NCBI GenBank assembly: GCA_918797485.1
Contig: CAKKNE010000006.1
Span: 3,596,001 to 3,660,000 of the forward strand
Direction of reading: 5' to 3'
DNA from: Pelagomonas calceolata
Lineage: Eukaryota; Sar; Pelagophyceae; Pelagomonadales; Pelagomonadaceae
DNA: 64,000 bases
The position numbers and the translations under genes were made by a program. The notes under the pieces were generated by a model that worked only from the letters and a program-made list of their open reading frames with translations, was not told where the DNA came from and did not search any database. Position 1 is the first letter of the stretch. Every line of letters begins with the position of its first letter. Shown piece after piece: positions 27,635 to 36,914 of this stretch.

Positions 27635-30600
27635 ATGTCTGAGGAGGGCATGACGGACATCGACCTCGGCCCCGCCGCCGAGGACCCCTTGTCGTTGTTG
27701 GGCGCCGTGCGCCGCGCCCCGCCGCCGCCGCTGCCCGCGACGCGCGCGCCGCCGCCGCCGCCGCCCACTGATTCTCCAGAAACCATGTTAAGGAAGGCCC
27801 TCGGCGGCAGCCTCAACCCGCCTCCACAAAAGCCGGCCGTCGTGAGGAAGCCGCCCGCGAAGCCCGCGAAGCCCGTGGTTTCGCCGCGGCAGCCGCAACG
27901 GGACTGGGCTTCGCTGCTGGGCTTCGAGGGGGCGGCTGTTCAACCGCTGTCCCCGTCGACCGCGTCGGACGAGCTGAAACGGCGCGCTGCCGCAGCACCG
28001 GCGCACACCGCGTTAAACGCTTGCGCGCAGGGCGGCTCGCTCGACGCCGTTTCGACTGTTGTTCGCAATTACGACGCCGACGGCTTCCGCGATGCGGTCG
28101 GTGCTGCGTCTCTAGCCGTGGCGCTGGCCCACGGCGACGCCGGCCAGGCACTTTTACTGCTACGAGCCGCGACGCGGCGACTGGGCCTCGTCGAGCAGCG
28201 GCCGATCCTCGACGCCTGTGCCAGTATCTTGGAGAAGACGGACCCCGAGCTTCACAGCAAGTGGGACCAGCTCCGGAATACCGCGAAAGTTTTCTTAGAT
28301 GGCGCCTTTTCCGCGTTGCATGTCAAGGACGCGTCGCAATTGTGGGCATCATTAACCACGGAACCGGAGCTCGCATCTTCGGCTCTGGCGGCCTGCTGCA
28401 TTCGGGGCCGCGTCGCGCTGTTGGATGACGGTCCCATCGTCATCTCCCAGACGACTGGTCTCGTGAATGAAGCTAGATGGTTATTAACACCGAGACAACA
28501 ACCGGGAATCGCGGTCGCGGAATTTGGGGAAGGCCCTTTAGGTATCCTGCTGACGAAGCGCCCGCGAGGATTAGTTGTGAGTTCCTTCTCCAAGCCAAGA
28601 AACGAGGCCGTGCCGCGCGTCGGCGATGCGCTGTGTGCAGTGAACGGCCGGCAGATACAAAAAGACTCCACCCTAAACGACGCCGTCGCCATCCTCAAGG
28701 GTGTTGGTCGGCCGGTGTTGGTGGGGTTTCGGCCGGCCACGGCCGAAGAGCTACGAAGTGAACGGCCGCCGGAGCCAGCACACTGGCCGGTCGAGCGGAA
28801 ACCGAGCCCACCTCCTACGTCAAGGGCGCAGACGGACCTGCAGGCTCTGGCTTCCTACGCGCGGAGCGCCGTCGAGACCGTGACCGAGGCGCCGCCCGTG
28901 GACCACGGGGAACTCCCTCCCGGTCTGGATGCCAGGCCGCCGCCACCACTAAGCACCGCTCCGGTCGCCGCCGACGGCTGGGCCGTGGCTACCTTACCGG
29001 GCGAAGTTTTGTTCGCTAGAACGAACGCGCGCTTGCAGGACTATGTGCGCGCTCGCTCAGGATCGAACCAGTTGTGCGGCTGTGTGATTGATGGGGAATT
29101 ACATGTCACGTCGTACCGCGTCGTCTTCCACCCGATTGGGTGCGGCGCCGTGCCGTCCTTCGCTTCTCAATCGACGGATTGGGAGATGCCCGTGCGGGCC
29201 CTGACCGCGTGTTCTTTGAAAGTGGACAGCGGCCACAAGTTGAGTTTCAAATGTAAAGACGGCCAGCGCCGCGTCTTCACGTGCGCACCTAGGGACGGTG
29301 CTGCCGCCTTAGCTTGTGCTAGAGCTGTGCACGCTTTAGCGTTCTCGAGCGCGTCCGACGCCTTCGCTCGCGTTTGCTGCGGAGTCCTTTCGGTGCCTTC
29401 CTGGTGGAATCTAGCCGCCTGCGCGCCGTCGACGCGGCGCCATTCACGCGCCGAGCGAAGCATATTGACGCGTCCCCGCGCAGGCCTACAAAGCCGCCTC
29501 CACCGAGGACCCCGCGTTCGCCCGGCACCTCCCGAGGACCGCATCATACTCTTTACGGGACGAGTACGCTCATTCTGTCTTGCGAGGACCGGCCGCGGAC
29601 CAGCTCAAAATCATCAGAAACGAGCACGCGCTGGACATCTGCGAGACCTACCCTTTGGAGCTTGTGGTACCCTCCGCGACCACAGATCTAGAACTCAGAA
29701 GGGTCGCGGCCTACCGTTCGAAAGGAAGGCTACCCGTCATTATCTGGTCGCATCCGACGAATGGCGCTACCATATCTCGATCGTCGCAACCGAAACCCGG
29801 CGTGCAGAATAAGAGAAGCTCAGACGACGAGCGGTACCTCGATTCGATACGAAGACTAGCCCAAGGGCAGAGGATGGTCATCGTCGACGCGCGCAGCAAG
29901 GTCGCGACGCAGGGCAATCGCGTCATGGGCCTTGGTACCGAGTTGGTACGGTACTACGAGGGCATCGAGCTGTTCTACGGCAACATCGCTAATATACATA
30001 CGGCGCGCGATTCGTTATCTGAGGTGCAAAAGCTTTGTTTTGCCCGCGACTTGACGGGGAACGATGCCGATTCGGGTGGCGCGACGTTCTGGGGCCGGTT
30101 GGACGGCACGAAATGGCTGTCGCAGGTGCATTCTATATTGTGTGCGGCCTTGAAGACTGTTGAATTAGTTCATTACGAGCGAACGGCTGTGCTGGTACAC
30201 TGTTCGGATGGGTGGGACCGTACCCCGCAAATTACTTGTTTAGCATTGATGCTCCTCGAGAAACGGTTCCGGACCATCGACGGGTTCCTAACCTTACTGC
30301 AGAAGGAGTGGGTCGACTTCGGCCACAAGTTCGATGAACGGTGCGGCCACACGGACGAAAGCGCGTCGGACCAGCGGAGCCCGGTGTTTTTACTGTTTAT
30401 CGACTGCTGTTTTCAATTAATACAGCAGTTCCCTTCAGCCTTTGAATTCAATCAAGACCTATTACTGCTTCTACTAGACCAGCTGAACGCGTGTCGCTTC
30501 GGCACGTTCCTGGAGAACAACCAGAGACGTAGGTCGCGGAAGAGCCTGGACGACGCGACGCGGCACGTGTGGGCCCACGTCGCGGCGCACTTCGATGCAG

Positions 30601-30746
30601 TGCGGAACGGGGCCTACGTCGACGACGAAGATGCTGCACCATTGCTACCGTCGCTGCACGCGCGGAACGTGCGGCTCTTCGAGGCCTATTTCCGGCGCTT
30701 CGACGCGGCGCGCGTGCCGTTGAGCCGCGCTAGGACGTTCTACTAA
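27635..30746 (+). CDS. PDZ - GRAM - myotubularin phosphoinositide 3-phosphatase
   Basis: Two exons (about 27635-29371, 29484-30746) give about 999 residues. After a Pro-rich N-terminus and a helical region comes a PDZ domain (about 285-368: GPLGILLTKRPRGLVVSSFS, RVGDALCAVNGRQI). A PH-GRAM domain follows (about 440-575, LPGEVLFARTNARLQDYV, VTSYRVVFHP). The phosphatase domain is complete: SRSSQPKPGVQNKRSSDDE, NIHTARDSL, and the active loop HCSDGWDRTPQ near residue 817 with nucleophile Cys and Arg. It should remove the 3-phosphate from PI3P or PI(3,5)P2 on endosomes. PDZ in front of the GRAM domain is unusual. The intron border is approximate. Confidence 0.85.
29372..29483 (+). other. intron in myotubularin gene (borders approximate)
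   Basis: Donor GTTTGCTG, acceptor CCCCGCGCAG, joining SDAFAR to AYKAASTEDPAFARHL in phase 0. GTCCTT at 29384 is an alternative donor in the same phase. The upstream frame otherwise runs on into non-homologous sequence, and the downstream frame is needed for the phosphatase. GGTGGAATC inside hints at a decayed introner. Confidence 0.6.
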
Positions 30747-30801
30747 GTTATATCCTTGTGTCACATAGTAGATTATTTACACACAGTACGCCGTCGATGC
30801 G

Positions 30802-31851
30802 TCACGGCGGCACACCCCCGAGCGCCTCGCCCTCCGCACCTTCCCACCAGGCCGTCCCCAGCAAGTCCAACAGCCCGAGCAGCCGCTTGTCCCCGTCGAA
30901 GGCCTTCCGATCTCCGTCGCCCATCGTCCGCTCGACGGCGGCTAATCGAGCCACGTCCACGAGGGAGCGTTTTGATGCGATCCGCTCCAACAAGCGCCGG
31001 TGGTCCGACCGCTGCTGCGCTCTCAAAGCGTTCCGCTGCTCCTCGGCGGCGCTCGTGTGCCGCGCCGCTAAATCGGCGAGGACGTCGTAGTCGTCCTTTT
31101 GCATAGCGTTGGCCGCGCGGCCCGCCTTGAGGCGCGACGCGAGAGCTTTTTCTGCGCCGTCGATGGCATCAATCAACCCCGCGACGTTCAGCACGCCGGC
31201 GTTGCGCGCCGCGGCCATGAGCCGGATCATGCCGTCGTTCGTGGCCACCAGGGTCGCGCCGTCGCCCAAATTGCGCCGCTCTTCCGCAATTTTCTCGATG
31301 AACGCGTCCGCACTTTCCATTCTATCGGTGAACACTACGGTCGTCCGCGGACTCCGCACGTCCTCGATCCTCTCGTCATCCGTCTGCGGCGCGTCAAAAA
31401 CCACGACGACGTCCCAGTTTCGCGCAGAGGCGACGGACTCGCAGCCCGCGACCAGCGCTTCTCGCGCCTGGTCCAGGGACTTCTCCGACATCTGCTTGAG
31501 GTTGGGACTCCCGAAGACGACGTTGTAGCCGTCCACTAATAACAAACTGCGCTCGTAGAGGACCTCGGTGACGTTAGCTCTGGTCTCGTTCCGCTTCGTG
31601 ATGCCCGTCCGCTTCTTCTCTCGCACTTGCTTCGTTGGTGCTTGCGCGTTGTTCACGGCGCGTACGAGGGACAGCTGCGTCCTTAATGACAGGCCCGAGC
31701 GCTTGACGCCGTCGGACGTGATCCGTCGCGGCCCTTTTGATGATGGGGGCTTGCTGCTGCGCTTCGCTTCGAGGAGCGTGTGCTGCTTTGTTGGTCGTCG
31801 TGGGGCTTGGAGGCTGGCGGCCAGTGCCAGCGTGGAGAGGAGCAGCCTCAT
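30802..31851 (-). CDS. plastid-targeted NYN (YacP/Rae1-like) ribonuclease
   Basis: 349 residues. A signal peptide (MRLLLSTLALAASLQAPRRP) with a following basic region suggests plastid targeting. The centre matches YacP/NYN: LLLVDGYNVVFGSPNL (first Asp and Asn), VVVVFDAP, SADAFIEKIAEE and TLVATNDGMIRLMAA, the acidic PIN-like active site. Bacterial Rae1 and plant homologues cleave mRNA, in bacteria on the ribosome. A long C-terminal helix-rich extension (residues about 240-349) is extra. Convergent with the myotubularin gene; the stops are 55 bases apart. Confidence 0.82.
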   Translation of the reverse strand: MRLLLSTLALAASLQAPRRPTKQHTLLEAKRSSKPPSSKGPRRITSDGVKRSGLSLRTQLSLVRAVNNAQAPTKQVREKKRTGITKRNETRANVTEVLYERSLLLVDGYNVVFGSPNLKQMSEKSLDQAREALVAGCESVASARNWDVVVVFDAPQTDDERIEDVRSPRTTVVFTDRMESADAFIEKIAEERRNLGDGATLVATNDGMIRLMAAARNAGVLNVAGLIDAIDGAEKALASRLKAGRAANAMQKDDYDVLADLAARHTSAAEEQRNALRAQQRSDHRRLLERIASKRSLVDVARLAAVERTMGDGDRKAFDGDKRLLGLLDLLGTAWWEGAEGEALGGVPP

Positions 31852-32005
31852 TTCGAGACGTCAGCGCTAATGAAAGCCCGATTGCTCACGCGCACCAACA
31901 ACAGAGGTATCCAGGAGCACAAAGATGCACGATGAAGCCGTCTAGGTGCGTCTGTGATGCGTGCAGGAGGCACAAAAAAGCTGACACACAATGTCATCCG
32001 CGTCT

Positions 32006-32029
32006 GCTAGTGTGTTACAGTACGCTAGC
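32006..32029 (+). promoter_or_regulatory. promoter palindrome, copy 5
   Basis: GCTAGTGTGTTACAG-TACGCTAGC. Between divergent starts at 31851 (minus, 155 bases) and 32320 (plus, 291 bases). The remainder of the 468-base gap contains a short tandem CTGCACACTGGGCTGCACACTG near 32164 and nothing else recognisable. Confidence 0.7.
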
Positions 32030-32319
32030 GCCAGCTGGTCCTCGGAGCTCCAAGCGGCGGCGTTGCGAGGAGCCCGGCTGTTATCGGCACCACTAGGCAT
32101 TGCTGTCGTCCACCGCGAAAATTTGCTGCAGAACTGTGGTTCGCCATCGTCGCTGCAAACCGGCTGCACACTGGGCTGCACACTGTGCTTCACGCTTCCG
32201 CTGCGCAAGACGCAGCATTTGTCGGAAAGGCACGTGCGCGATCAGCGCACGGATCGCTGCAACGTATCGTGCGTGAATTGAGAGCTCACGCGTGACGACG
32301 TCGCTGCATCGCTGCACCG

Positions 32320-33171
32320 ATGGCCGCCGACGCGCCACAAACGCTGCGCGAATGGCTCCGCGAGGGCTCCTTCAGCCTGGCGCTCTCGCAGGGCTTCTGC
32401 TGCTTCCCGGCGCTGGCCGGCGCGCTGCTCGCGATCGAGGAGGCGCTGGACGTACCGTTAAGGCGGAAGGTCCACGCGGTGAGCGGCAGCTCAGGGGGCG
32501 CCATCGTCGCGGCCTTTGTTGCCGCGGGCCACAGCGTGCGATCACTCGGCCCGCGCGTCTCGGCGCTCTCGCCGAACGAGCTGATGGATCCAATCGGCGA
32601 CTCGGGCCTGCTGCGGGGCGGTCTCTGCGCGGGCGCGAAGACGAAGCGAGCACTGTCGGAAAATCTCGGTGCGAATGACTTCTCGGACCTGCGGATCGAC
32701 TTCGCCGCGTCGGCGTTGCGCCTCGACCGGCTGCGACTCGAACGCGTCGACTCCGGTGACTGCAGCGCCGCGGTCGTGGCGTCGTGCGCCGTTCCCGGCT
32801 TGTTCGCGCCGCAACGGCTGCCCAGCGGTTTGTATGCGGATTTCGCGGTATTGCTGGACCCGTGCGGCGAGTTCGCGCTACCATCGCTGCCGCCGAGCGG
32901 ACGCTTGCTTTCGCTGGTCGCCGGCGACTGGAACCCGCGGTGCTGGGCCGAGGCGTCGCCGTCGCGGCTCCCGCGTCGCCTCGGCGGCGATGCTGTCGTC
33001 GTGTCGCTCCGCGTCTCCGGCGTCTCACGAGTGTGGCCGTGGGCCATACGACGCCTCGGCGCGAGGGCGCACCGCGAGAGCTATCTCGCCGTCCACGCGG
33101 CTCTTGACCGGCCGCTCGACGCCGGGCGCGAGCCGCGGCATTTTCGGGTGGAGGCGGTGCCGCCCTCGTAA
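32320..33171 (+). CDS. patatin-like phospholipase
   Basis: 283 residues. LSQGFCCFPALAGALLAIEE corresponds to the oxyanion/first helix region and VSGSSGGAIVAAFVAAGHS holds the nucleophile Ser in G-S-S-G-G near residue 54. The Asp of the Ser-Asp dyad is likely in YADFAV near 172, where the usual D-G-G/A is changed to D-F-A. ASCAVPGLFAPQRL is the family's S-x-A-x-P-x-x-F motif. The oxyanion glycines (GxGxRG) are not evident, so activity is uncertain. It probably hydrolyses membrane or storage lipids. No signal peptide. Confidence 0.78.
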   Translation: MAADAPQTLREWLREGSFSLALSQGFCCFPALAGALLAIEEALDVPLRRKVHAVSGSSGGAIVAAFVAAGHSVRSLGPRVSALSPNELMDPIGDSGLLRGGLCAGAKTKRALSENLGANDFSDLRIDFAASALRLDRLRLERVDSGDCSAAVVASCAVPGLFAPQRLPSGLYADFAVLLDPCGEFALPSLPPSGRLLSLVAGDWNPRCWAEASPSRLPRRLGGDAVVVSLRVSGVSRVWPWAIRRLGARAHRESYLAVHAALDRPLDAGREPRHFRVEAVPPS

Positions 33172-33284
33172 CTAATGTATGTTGTGTTCTGTACTTTGTT
33201 CGTTAAAGCCCGCGCGCGGTGAGACGCTTCGAGAAGGTACCGCCCCGGGGCGCGGCTTCCAGGGCTCCCGCGTTAGAAATCCGC

Positions 33285-33308
33285 GCTAGCGGCTGTAAAG
33301 ACACTAGC
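33285..33308 (-). promoter_or_regulatory. promoter palindrome, copy 6
   Basis: On the minus strand GCTAGTGTCTTTACAG-CCGCTAGC. It is 145 bases before the start at 33453 and downstream of the same-strand lipase, so it belongs to a single, non-divergent promoter. Its position argues against using the longer frame from 33219. Confidence 0.7.
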
Positions 33309-33452
33309 AAGAAAATCTCGATTCCTCACAGAGCGCCCCCGGAGAAGAGCGGTCTGCTGCCCCCTTTGGACGCCGAGACGCGCTTCGTCCAGAGCAGGCT
33401 CTCCCTTGCTCAGCCTCCACGCCATTTGATCACCGTCGAGCAGTCCCTCAGC

Positions 33453-34196
33453 ATGATGAGAAAGGGAGGCATGGCCGGCACCCTGGGCGGCGCGCGCAAG
33501 ATGCGCGACGCGGCCCTCGCCGCCGTCGCGGGCCTTTTTTTGTTAGGCGCGCTGGCCGGGGGCAGTCGTCGGACAAGTACAGAACTCATGTCCGTGGCCT
33601 ACGGCCTGCTGCCCATTTCGGAGCGCGTCAGCTTCTCGCAGGCCGCGGCGCAGTGCCCGGTCACCGAGAGTGTCCGAGCGGGCGTCTGGGCCGCGGTCTG
33701 CCCGACGGGCGACGAGCTCATGTGGTGCTCGCGCATGGCGGACGCCGTCGTTGATGATGTTGTCGACGCGACGAAATGTGAGGACGACACAACGTGTCGG
33801 GCGATGGCGGCGTCGCCCTGCGCCGTGGCGTGCACCGGCGCGCTCGACTGGTGGGAGGTGTGCTCGTGGCAGGCCGTGGCGCGCTTCGACGACGTCTGCG
33901 CGGGGACCTTCGTGCCGACCGCGCCGGACGCGGCGCCGGTCGAGGGCGCGCTCTACGTGCCCCTCGCGGACGACGGCCTCGACAGCTGCGACTCGTACGC
34001 CTTCTGCGAGGCGTGCATGTCGTCGGTCGACGCGCGGCAGTCGTGCGCGTCGCGCCTGGCGCTGACGGGGGGCGTCGTCGTCGCCGAGATCGACGGCGTC
34101 GCGAAGGAGGGCTACAAGCACGGCGGCACCGCGGCGACGGCCCTCCTGCTGAACGCGGCGGAGGTCTGCTCTGCACGGCGATTAAGGCGTCGATAG
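33453..34196 (+). CDS. Cys-rich secreted or single-TM protein, unknown
   Basis: 247 residues from MMRKGGMAGTLGGARK. One hydrophobic segment (ALAAVAGLFLLGALAGG, about 20-36) acts as signal anchor or signal peptide. The remainder holds about 14 Cys, for example CPTGDELMWCSRM, CEDDTTCRAMAASPCAVACTG, and CDSYAFCEACMSSVDARQSC, suggesting a disulfide-rich luminal or cell-surface domain. It ends ALLLNAAEVCSARRLRRR. A longer 5' frame to 33219 would cross the palindrome. No family recognised. Convergent with the small gene at 34300. Confidence 0.6.
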   Translation: MMRKGGMAGTLGGARKMRDAALAAVAGLFLLGALAGGSRRTSTELMSVAYGLLPISERVSFSQAAAQCPVTESVRAGVWAAVCPTGDELMWCSRMADAVVDDVVDATKCEDDTTCRAMAASPCAVACTGALDWWEVCSWQAVARFDDVCAGTFVPTAPDAAPVEGALYVPLADDGLDSCDSYAFCEACMSSVDARQSCASRLALTGGVVVAEIDGVAKEGYKHGGTAATALLLNAAEVCSARRLRRR

Positions 34197-34299
34197 GAGT
34201 CGGCGCGCTAACTTCCCCTTGTTTGATATCTAGATGAGTCTTGAAACAACATTGGGATTACAAGCAGATAGAAATGGGGGGGGACGTCGACCGCCTCGC

Positions 34300-34674
34300 C
34301 TACACGTCGAGCGCGAAGAGGACGTCCTCGCCGTCGAGCTTGTGCGTCAGGTCGAACGCGACGGTCGTCGGCGAGGGCGAGCGGCTGGAGGCTTTGGCCC
34401 GCGGCGAGTCGCCGTCTTCCGAGACGAGAGGCGAGCCGACTCTACGCCACATTACGTAGTCTTGTAATGCGGCCTCTGAGGCGCGGGCTTGTAGAGATGC
34501 GGCGGTGACCGTCGGGACGTCGCCGTCGTTGATGGCCGTGAAATTGCCAAATTCTCCGCTTGCCGCAATCGGAATCGGACGGCTTCGCTGCGGCGTCGGA
34601 CGGCTTCGCTGCGGCGTCGCCTCGCGTGCAAAGCGCGAGGAGTTCATGATGTCGCTTCGCAAGGATGGAGACAA
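34300..34674 (-). CDS. small unknown protein, tandem paralogue A
   Basis: 124 residues. Its C-terminal 65 residues match those of the gene at 35145: AASLQARASEAALQDYVMW, SRSPSPTTVAFD and LDGEDVLFALDV. The N-terminal part carries a doubled PQRSRP encoded by a 21-base tandem duplication near 34575-34616. Conservation of protein with changed bases between the paralogues supports both as genes. No known domain; the SPSP-x2-VAFD motif may be a phosphorylation or docking site. Confidence 0.6.
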   Translation of the reverse strand: MSPSLRSDIMNSSRFAREATPQRSRPTPQRSRPIPIAASGEFGNFTAINDGDVPTVTAASLQARASEAALQDYVMWRRVGSPLVSEDGDSPRAKASSRSPSPTTVAFDLTHKLDGEDVLFALDV

Positions 34675-35144
34675 AAATGCGTGTTAGCGCCGCCGACGTG
34701 AGTTTCACGTAGCGGGTAGGTGCGCACAGGTATCTATTCTCCCCAGCAAGCTACAGATGTTCAATCGGTGCTCTCTCGGCAGGCATTAGTAGCTCCAAAC
34801 TGCGAGTCGCCTCTCGATTCATGGCATCTGTAACGAACCAGAGACCTTGTCGCCTGAATCACTGCGTGCGAGCTGTCAACGACTTGCCCCGACGCGGTGC
34901 TATGGGTCAGGGGCGCCTCCGGCGCTTCCGCAGCCAGCTAGCCTCGCGCGCGTGCGCGGGCACTCGAAACCAGCCGATAGAGCAGCGGCCCAGCGTGGTC
35001 TTCGAACACACCACACCCAAACGTGAAATGGACAACATTATGTACTTACTAACAGCCGGGTCCGCCCGATGTGCGCCGAAGCCACGGCGGCGGCGGAGGA
35101 TGGAGGTCTTGGTGGTTTGAATTGGGTGGCTTTGGAACGGCGCT
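34675..35144. other. spacer between tandem paralogues
   Basis: 470 bases holding the promoter of paralogue A and the 3' end of paralogue B. No palindrome, introner or further gene seen. Confidence 0.35.
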
Positions 35145-35507
35145 CTACACCTCGAGGGCGAAGAGAGCGTCCTCCCCGTCCAGGCCCGGGACGTCGAACG
35201 CCACGCTTCTCGGCGAGGGACTGCGGCGGCCGCTCCTAGCGGCGTCGCTCCGCGTCGGCTTGCGCGGATCAAGTGCGGCTGGTTTCCCCATGCGCTCCCA
35301 AAATAGCAACGCGCGCCAGTCCGCGTCCGACGCCCGCGCCTTCAAAGATTGCGCCTCCGCGATCTCCCTGGCGCCGACAAAATCGTAGCCACCCGTGATT
35401 TTGATCGGCAGGGATGAACTGCGTTGCTGAGGCGCCGCGGTCGCGCCGCCGTCGTCGGAATCCGAGCGGTCGTTGCGATTAATCGCCATTCTAGGTGTTG
35501 TTGCCAT
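35145..35507 (-). CDS. small unknown protein, tandem paralogue B
   Basis: 120 residues from MATTPRMAINRNDRSDSDDG; the open frame to 35699 above it looks like leader. The conserved part (about 45-120) is AEAQSLKARASDADWRALLF, GRRSPSPRSVAFDVPGLDGE, DALFALEV, parallel to paralogue A in the same orientation. Acidic/Ser N-terminus (SDSDDGG). A tandem duplication on the minus strand explains the pair. Function unknown. Confidence 0.6.
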   Translation of the reverse strand: MATTPRMAINRNDRSDSDDGGATAAPQQRSSSLPIKITGGYDFVGAREIAEAQSLKARASDADWRALLFWERMGKPAALDPRKPTRSDAARSGRRSPSPRSVAFDVPGLDGEDALFALEV

Positions 35508-35877
35508 TCTAAGCCGCTGAGCACGCGATTTTAACGCGCCAGGTTGCGTAGCAGCCGCAGTACTATGCCAGCTCCTGCTGCGCAGTGTAAATCTGTGACC
35601 ACTGCAATATTGGCGGATTACCAGGACGCTCAATAGGCACTGGATCCGCCTCGGCAATTTTGGAAGGCGGTTTTTGGACCCCTCCAAAACCCCCCACAAG
35701 ACGCCTCATCCCACTCCCATAGCGCTCCGCAAGACTAGCTCAAAAAAAAACGCGAAAAACGGCGCCTCAGGCCAAAACGCGCGCCCCGCGGCGGACGCAC
35801 GACTCGACGACGCCATCGACGCGCCATCCTGCGATATACACCAAAATGCGCTTAGTTCGAACCCCAGACCAACAAAC
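35508..35877. other. spacer upstream of paralogue B
   Basis: 370 bases. It contains a TTCGAACCCC near 35855 that resembles a tRNA B box, but no A box or acceptor stem. No palindrome or introner. Confidence 0.35.
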
Positions 35878-36386
35878 CTAGCAGTCCAGGAAGTTCGCCG
35901 CCATCAAGAGCTCGAGCGCGACCTCCGGCTCGATCGCGAACTCGGGGATGCGCACCTGCGAGTTCTTGTAGGAGGCCTTGTAGTAGAAGTACTGGATGAC
36001 CTTCTCGAGGATGGGCGTCGAGATCTCGGGAAATTTTATCTCGCCCGAACTCTCCGTGAAGGAGCCGGAAAGCATGGCTTTGATGGTCCCGCTCGTCTGC
36101 GCGCACTGTCTATCTACAAAAAACTCGTGGCCCTCCGCCGAGCTGTGTGGAATCAACCAGTGAATGAGGTTGTCACGTGGACAACGTCGCGTCAATGGCG
36201 TGGAATCGCCACGCCATCGCGCAGATGGAGTTACGGAAGATCGTCGCGTCGATGGCGTGGGGCGCCCGAAATTTGATTCCACACAGCCCAAGACATGAGC
36301 TTGACATACTGCGACGGCGCCGCGTCGTCGACGGCCGCGCCGACGGCGTCCGCCAGCGACCCGGGGCCCGCGGCGTCGTCGGCCAT
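35878..36386 (-). CDS. ELOC: Elongin C (Skp1/BTB-fold adaptor)
   Basis: Two exons (36386-36295, 36142-35878) give 118 residues, close to the usual 112. Start [15 protein letters not shown]; spliced core [48 protein letters not shown] and the invariant end [23 protein letters not shown]. Elongin C links BC-box proteins to cullin 2/5 ubiquitin ligases and belongs to the SIII elongation factor. The restored KLISAEGHEF, where the family has KLISSDGHEF, fixes the splice borders. Divergent from 36783 through a palindrome promoter. Confidence 0.95.
36143..36294 (-). mobile_element. introner element, family A (152 bases)
   Basis: Sense ends CTGTGTGGAATC and GATTCCACACAG; flanks GTCTTGGG / CTCGGCGG (4 of 8, decayed). 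Donor GT is the first two bases of the left flank. Its first 40 bases (ATTTCGGGCGCCCCACGCC) are the reverse complement of the last 40 of the element at 57604, so these elements insert in either orientation. Confidence 0.85.
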
Positions 36387-36634
36387 TTTATATTCCGCAG
36401 AGATGCGTCGACTGGCGTCTCGCGGCGGGTGTTTGACCGTCTATAGACGCGCCGGCAGCGTCGCGCAGCGGCCCTCGAAGGCTCGAGATAGCCTGGCTGC
36501 CAAAAGTTGTGCGACGGGCGCCCACACGCAGCTGGCGTCTCCCGTGGGGTGAGAGACCGTACAGCGAATGCGCTAAAGGCCTGATATAAGTGCAAGCAGC
36601 ACCAAACGCCTGTCCGCGCTGTGTTTTTGTGCTT

Positions 36635-36656
36635 GCTAGTGTCTTACGACGCTAGC
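36635..36656 (+). promoter_or_regulatory. promoter palindrome, copy 7
   Basis: GCTAGTGTCTTACGA-CGCTAGC. Between divergent starts at 36386 (minus, 249 bases) and 36783 (plus, 127 bases). The remaining gap shows nothing else. Confidence 0.75.
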
Positions 36657-36782
36657 TCGCGCCCAGAGCAAAAACGCTCTTGCTGCCCACAGTCGTCGTG
36701 AGGAGTCTATATCGAGACGCATCCTTGTAGTGCACCCCTTCGCAGCGTCGCCACCTAATTTTCAAGAGAGCTGCTCTCCCAC

Positions 36783-36914
36783 ATGCCGCAAACGAGAAGC
36801 CAGACCAAGGCGGACAAGGTCGACGCACGAGTAGACAGCGTCGCGTATTATTTGGCCGTGGCCGTGCCGCTGATCTTCCTCTACACCGTGGCCCAGAACC
36901 TCGGCTATGCGTAG
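36783..36914 (+). CDS. 43-residue single-TM protein overlapping MsrA start
   Basis: A short frame: MPQTRSQTKADKVDARVDSV, then a membrane helix YYLAVAVPLIFLYTVAQNLG (about 21-40) and a stop. Its last 8 bases overlap the MsrA ATG (ATGCGTAG). It is the first ATG after the palindrome at 36635 and has a basic/charged N-terminus and a single helix, like small tail-anchored or organelle membrane subunits. It could be an independent protein translated before MsrA from one mRNA, an upstream regulatory ORF, or a first exon not recognised by me. Confidence 0.5.
   Translation: MPQTRSQTKADKVDARVDSVAYYLAVAVPLIFLYTVAQNLGYA

Noticed and set aside
33219-33452. Longer frame for the Cys-rich protein starting at 33219
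   Set aside because: It crosses a copy of the promoter palindrome; starting at 33453 puts the hydrophobic segment at the N-terminus.
35845-35870. tRNA-like B box (TTCGAACCCC)
   Set aside because: No A box, anticodon arm or acceptor stem could be drawn around it; similar GGTTCGA strings at 17050 and 23550 are inside clear coding sequence.
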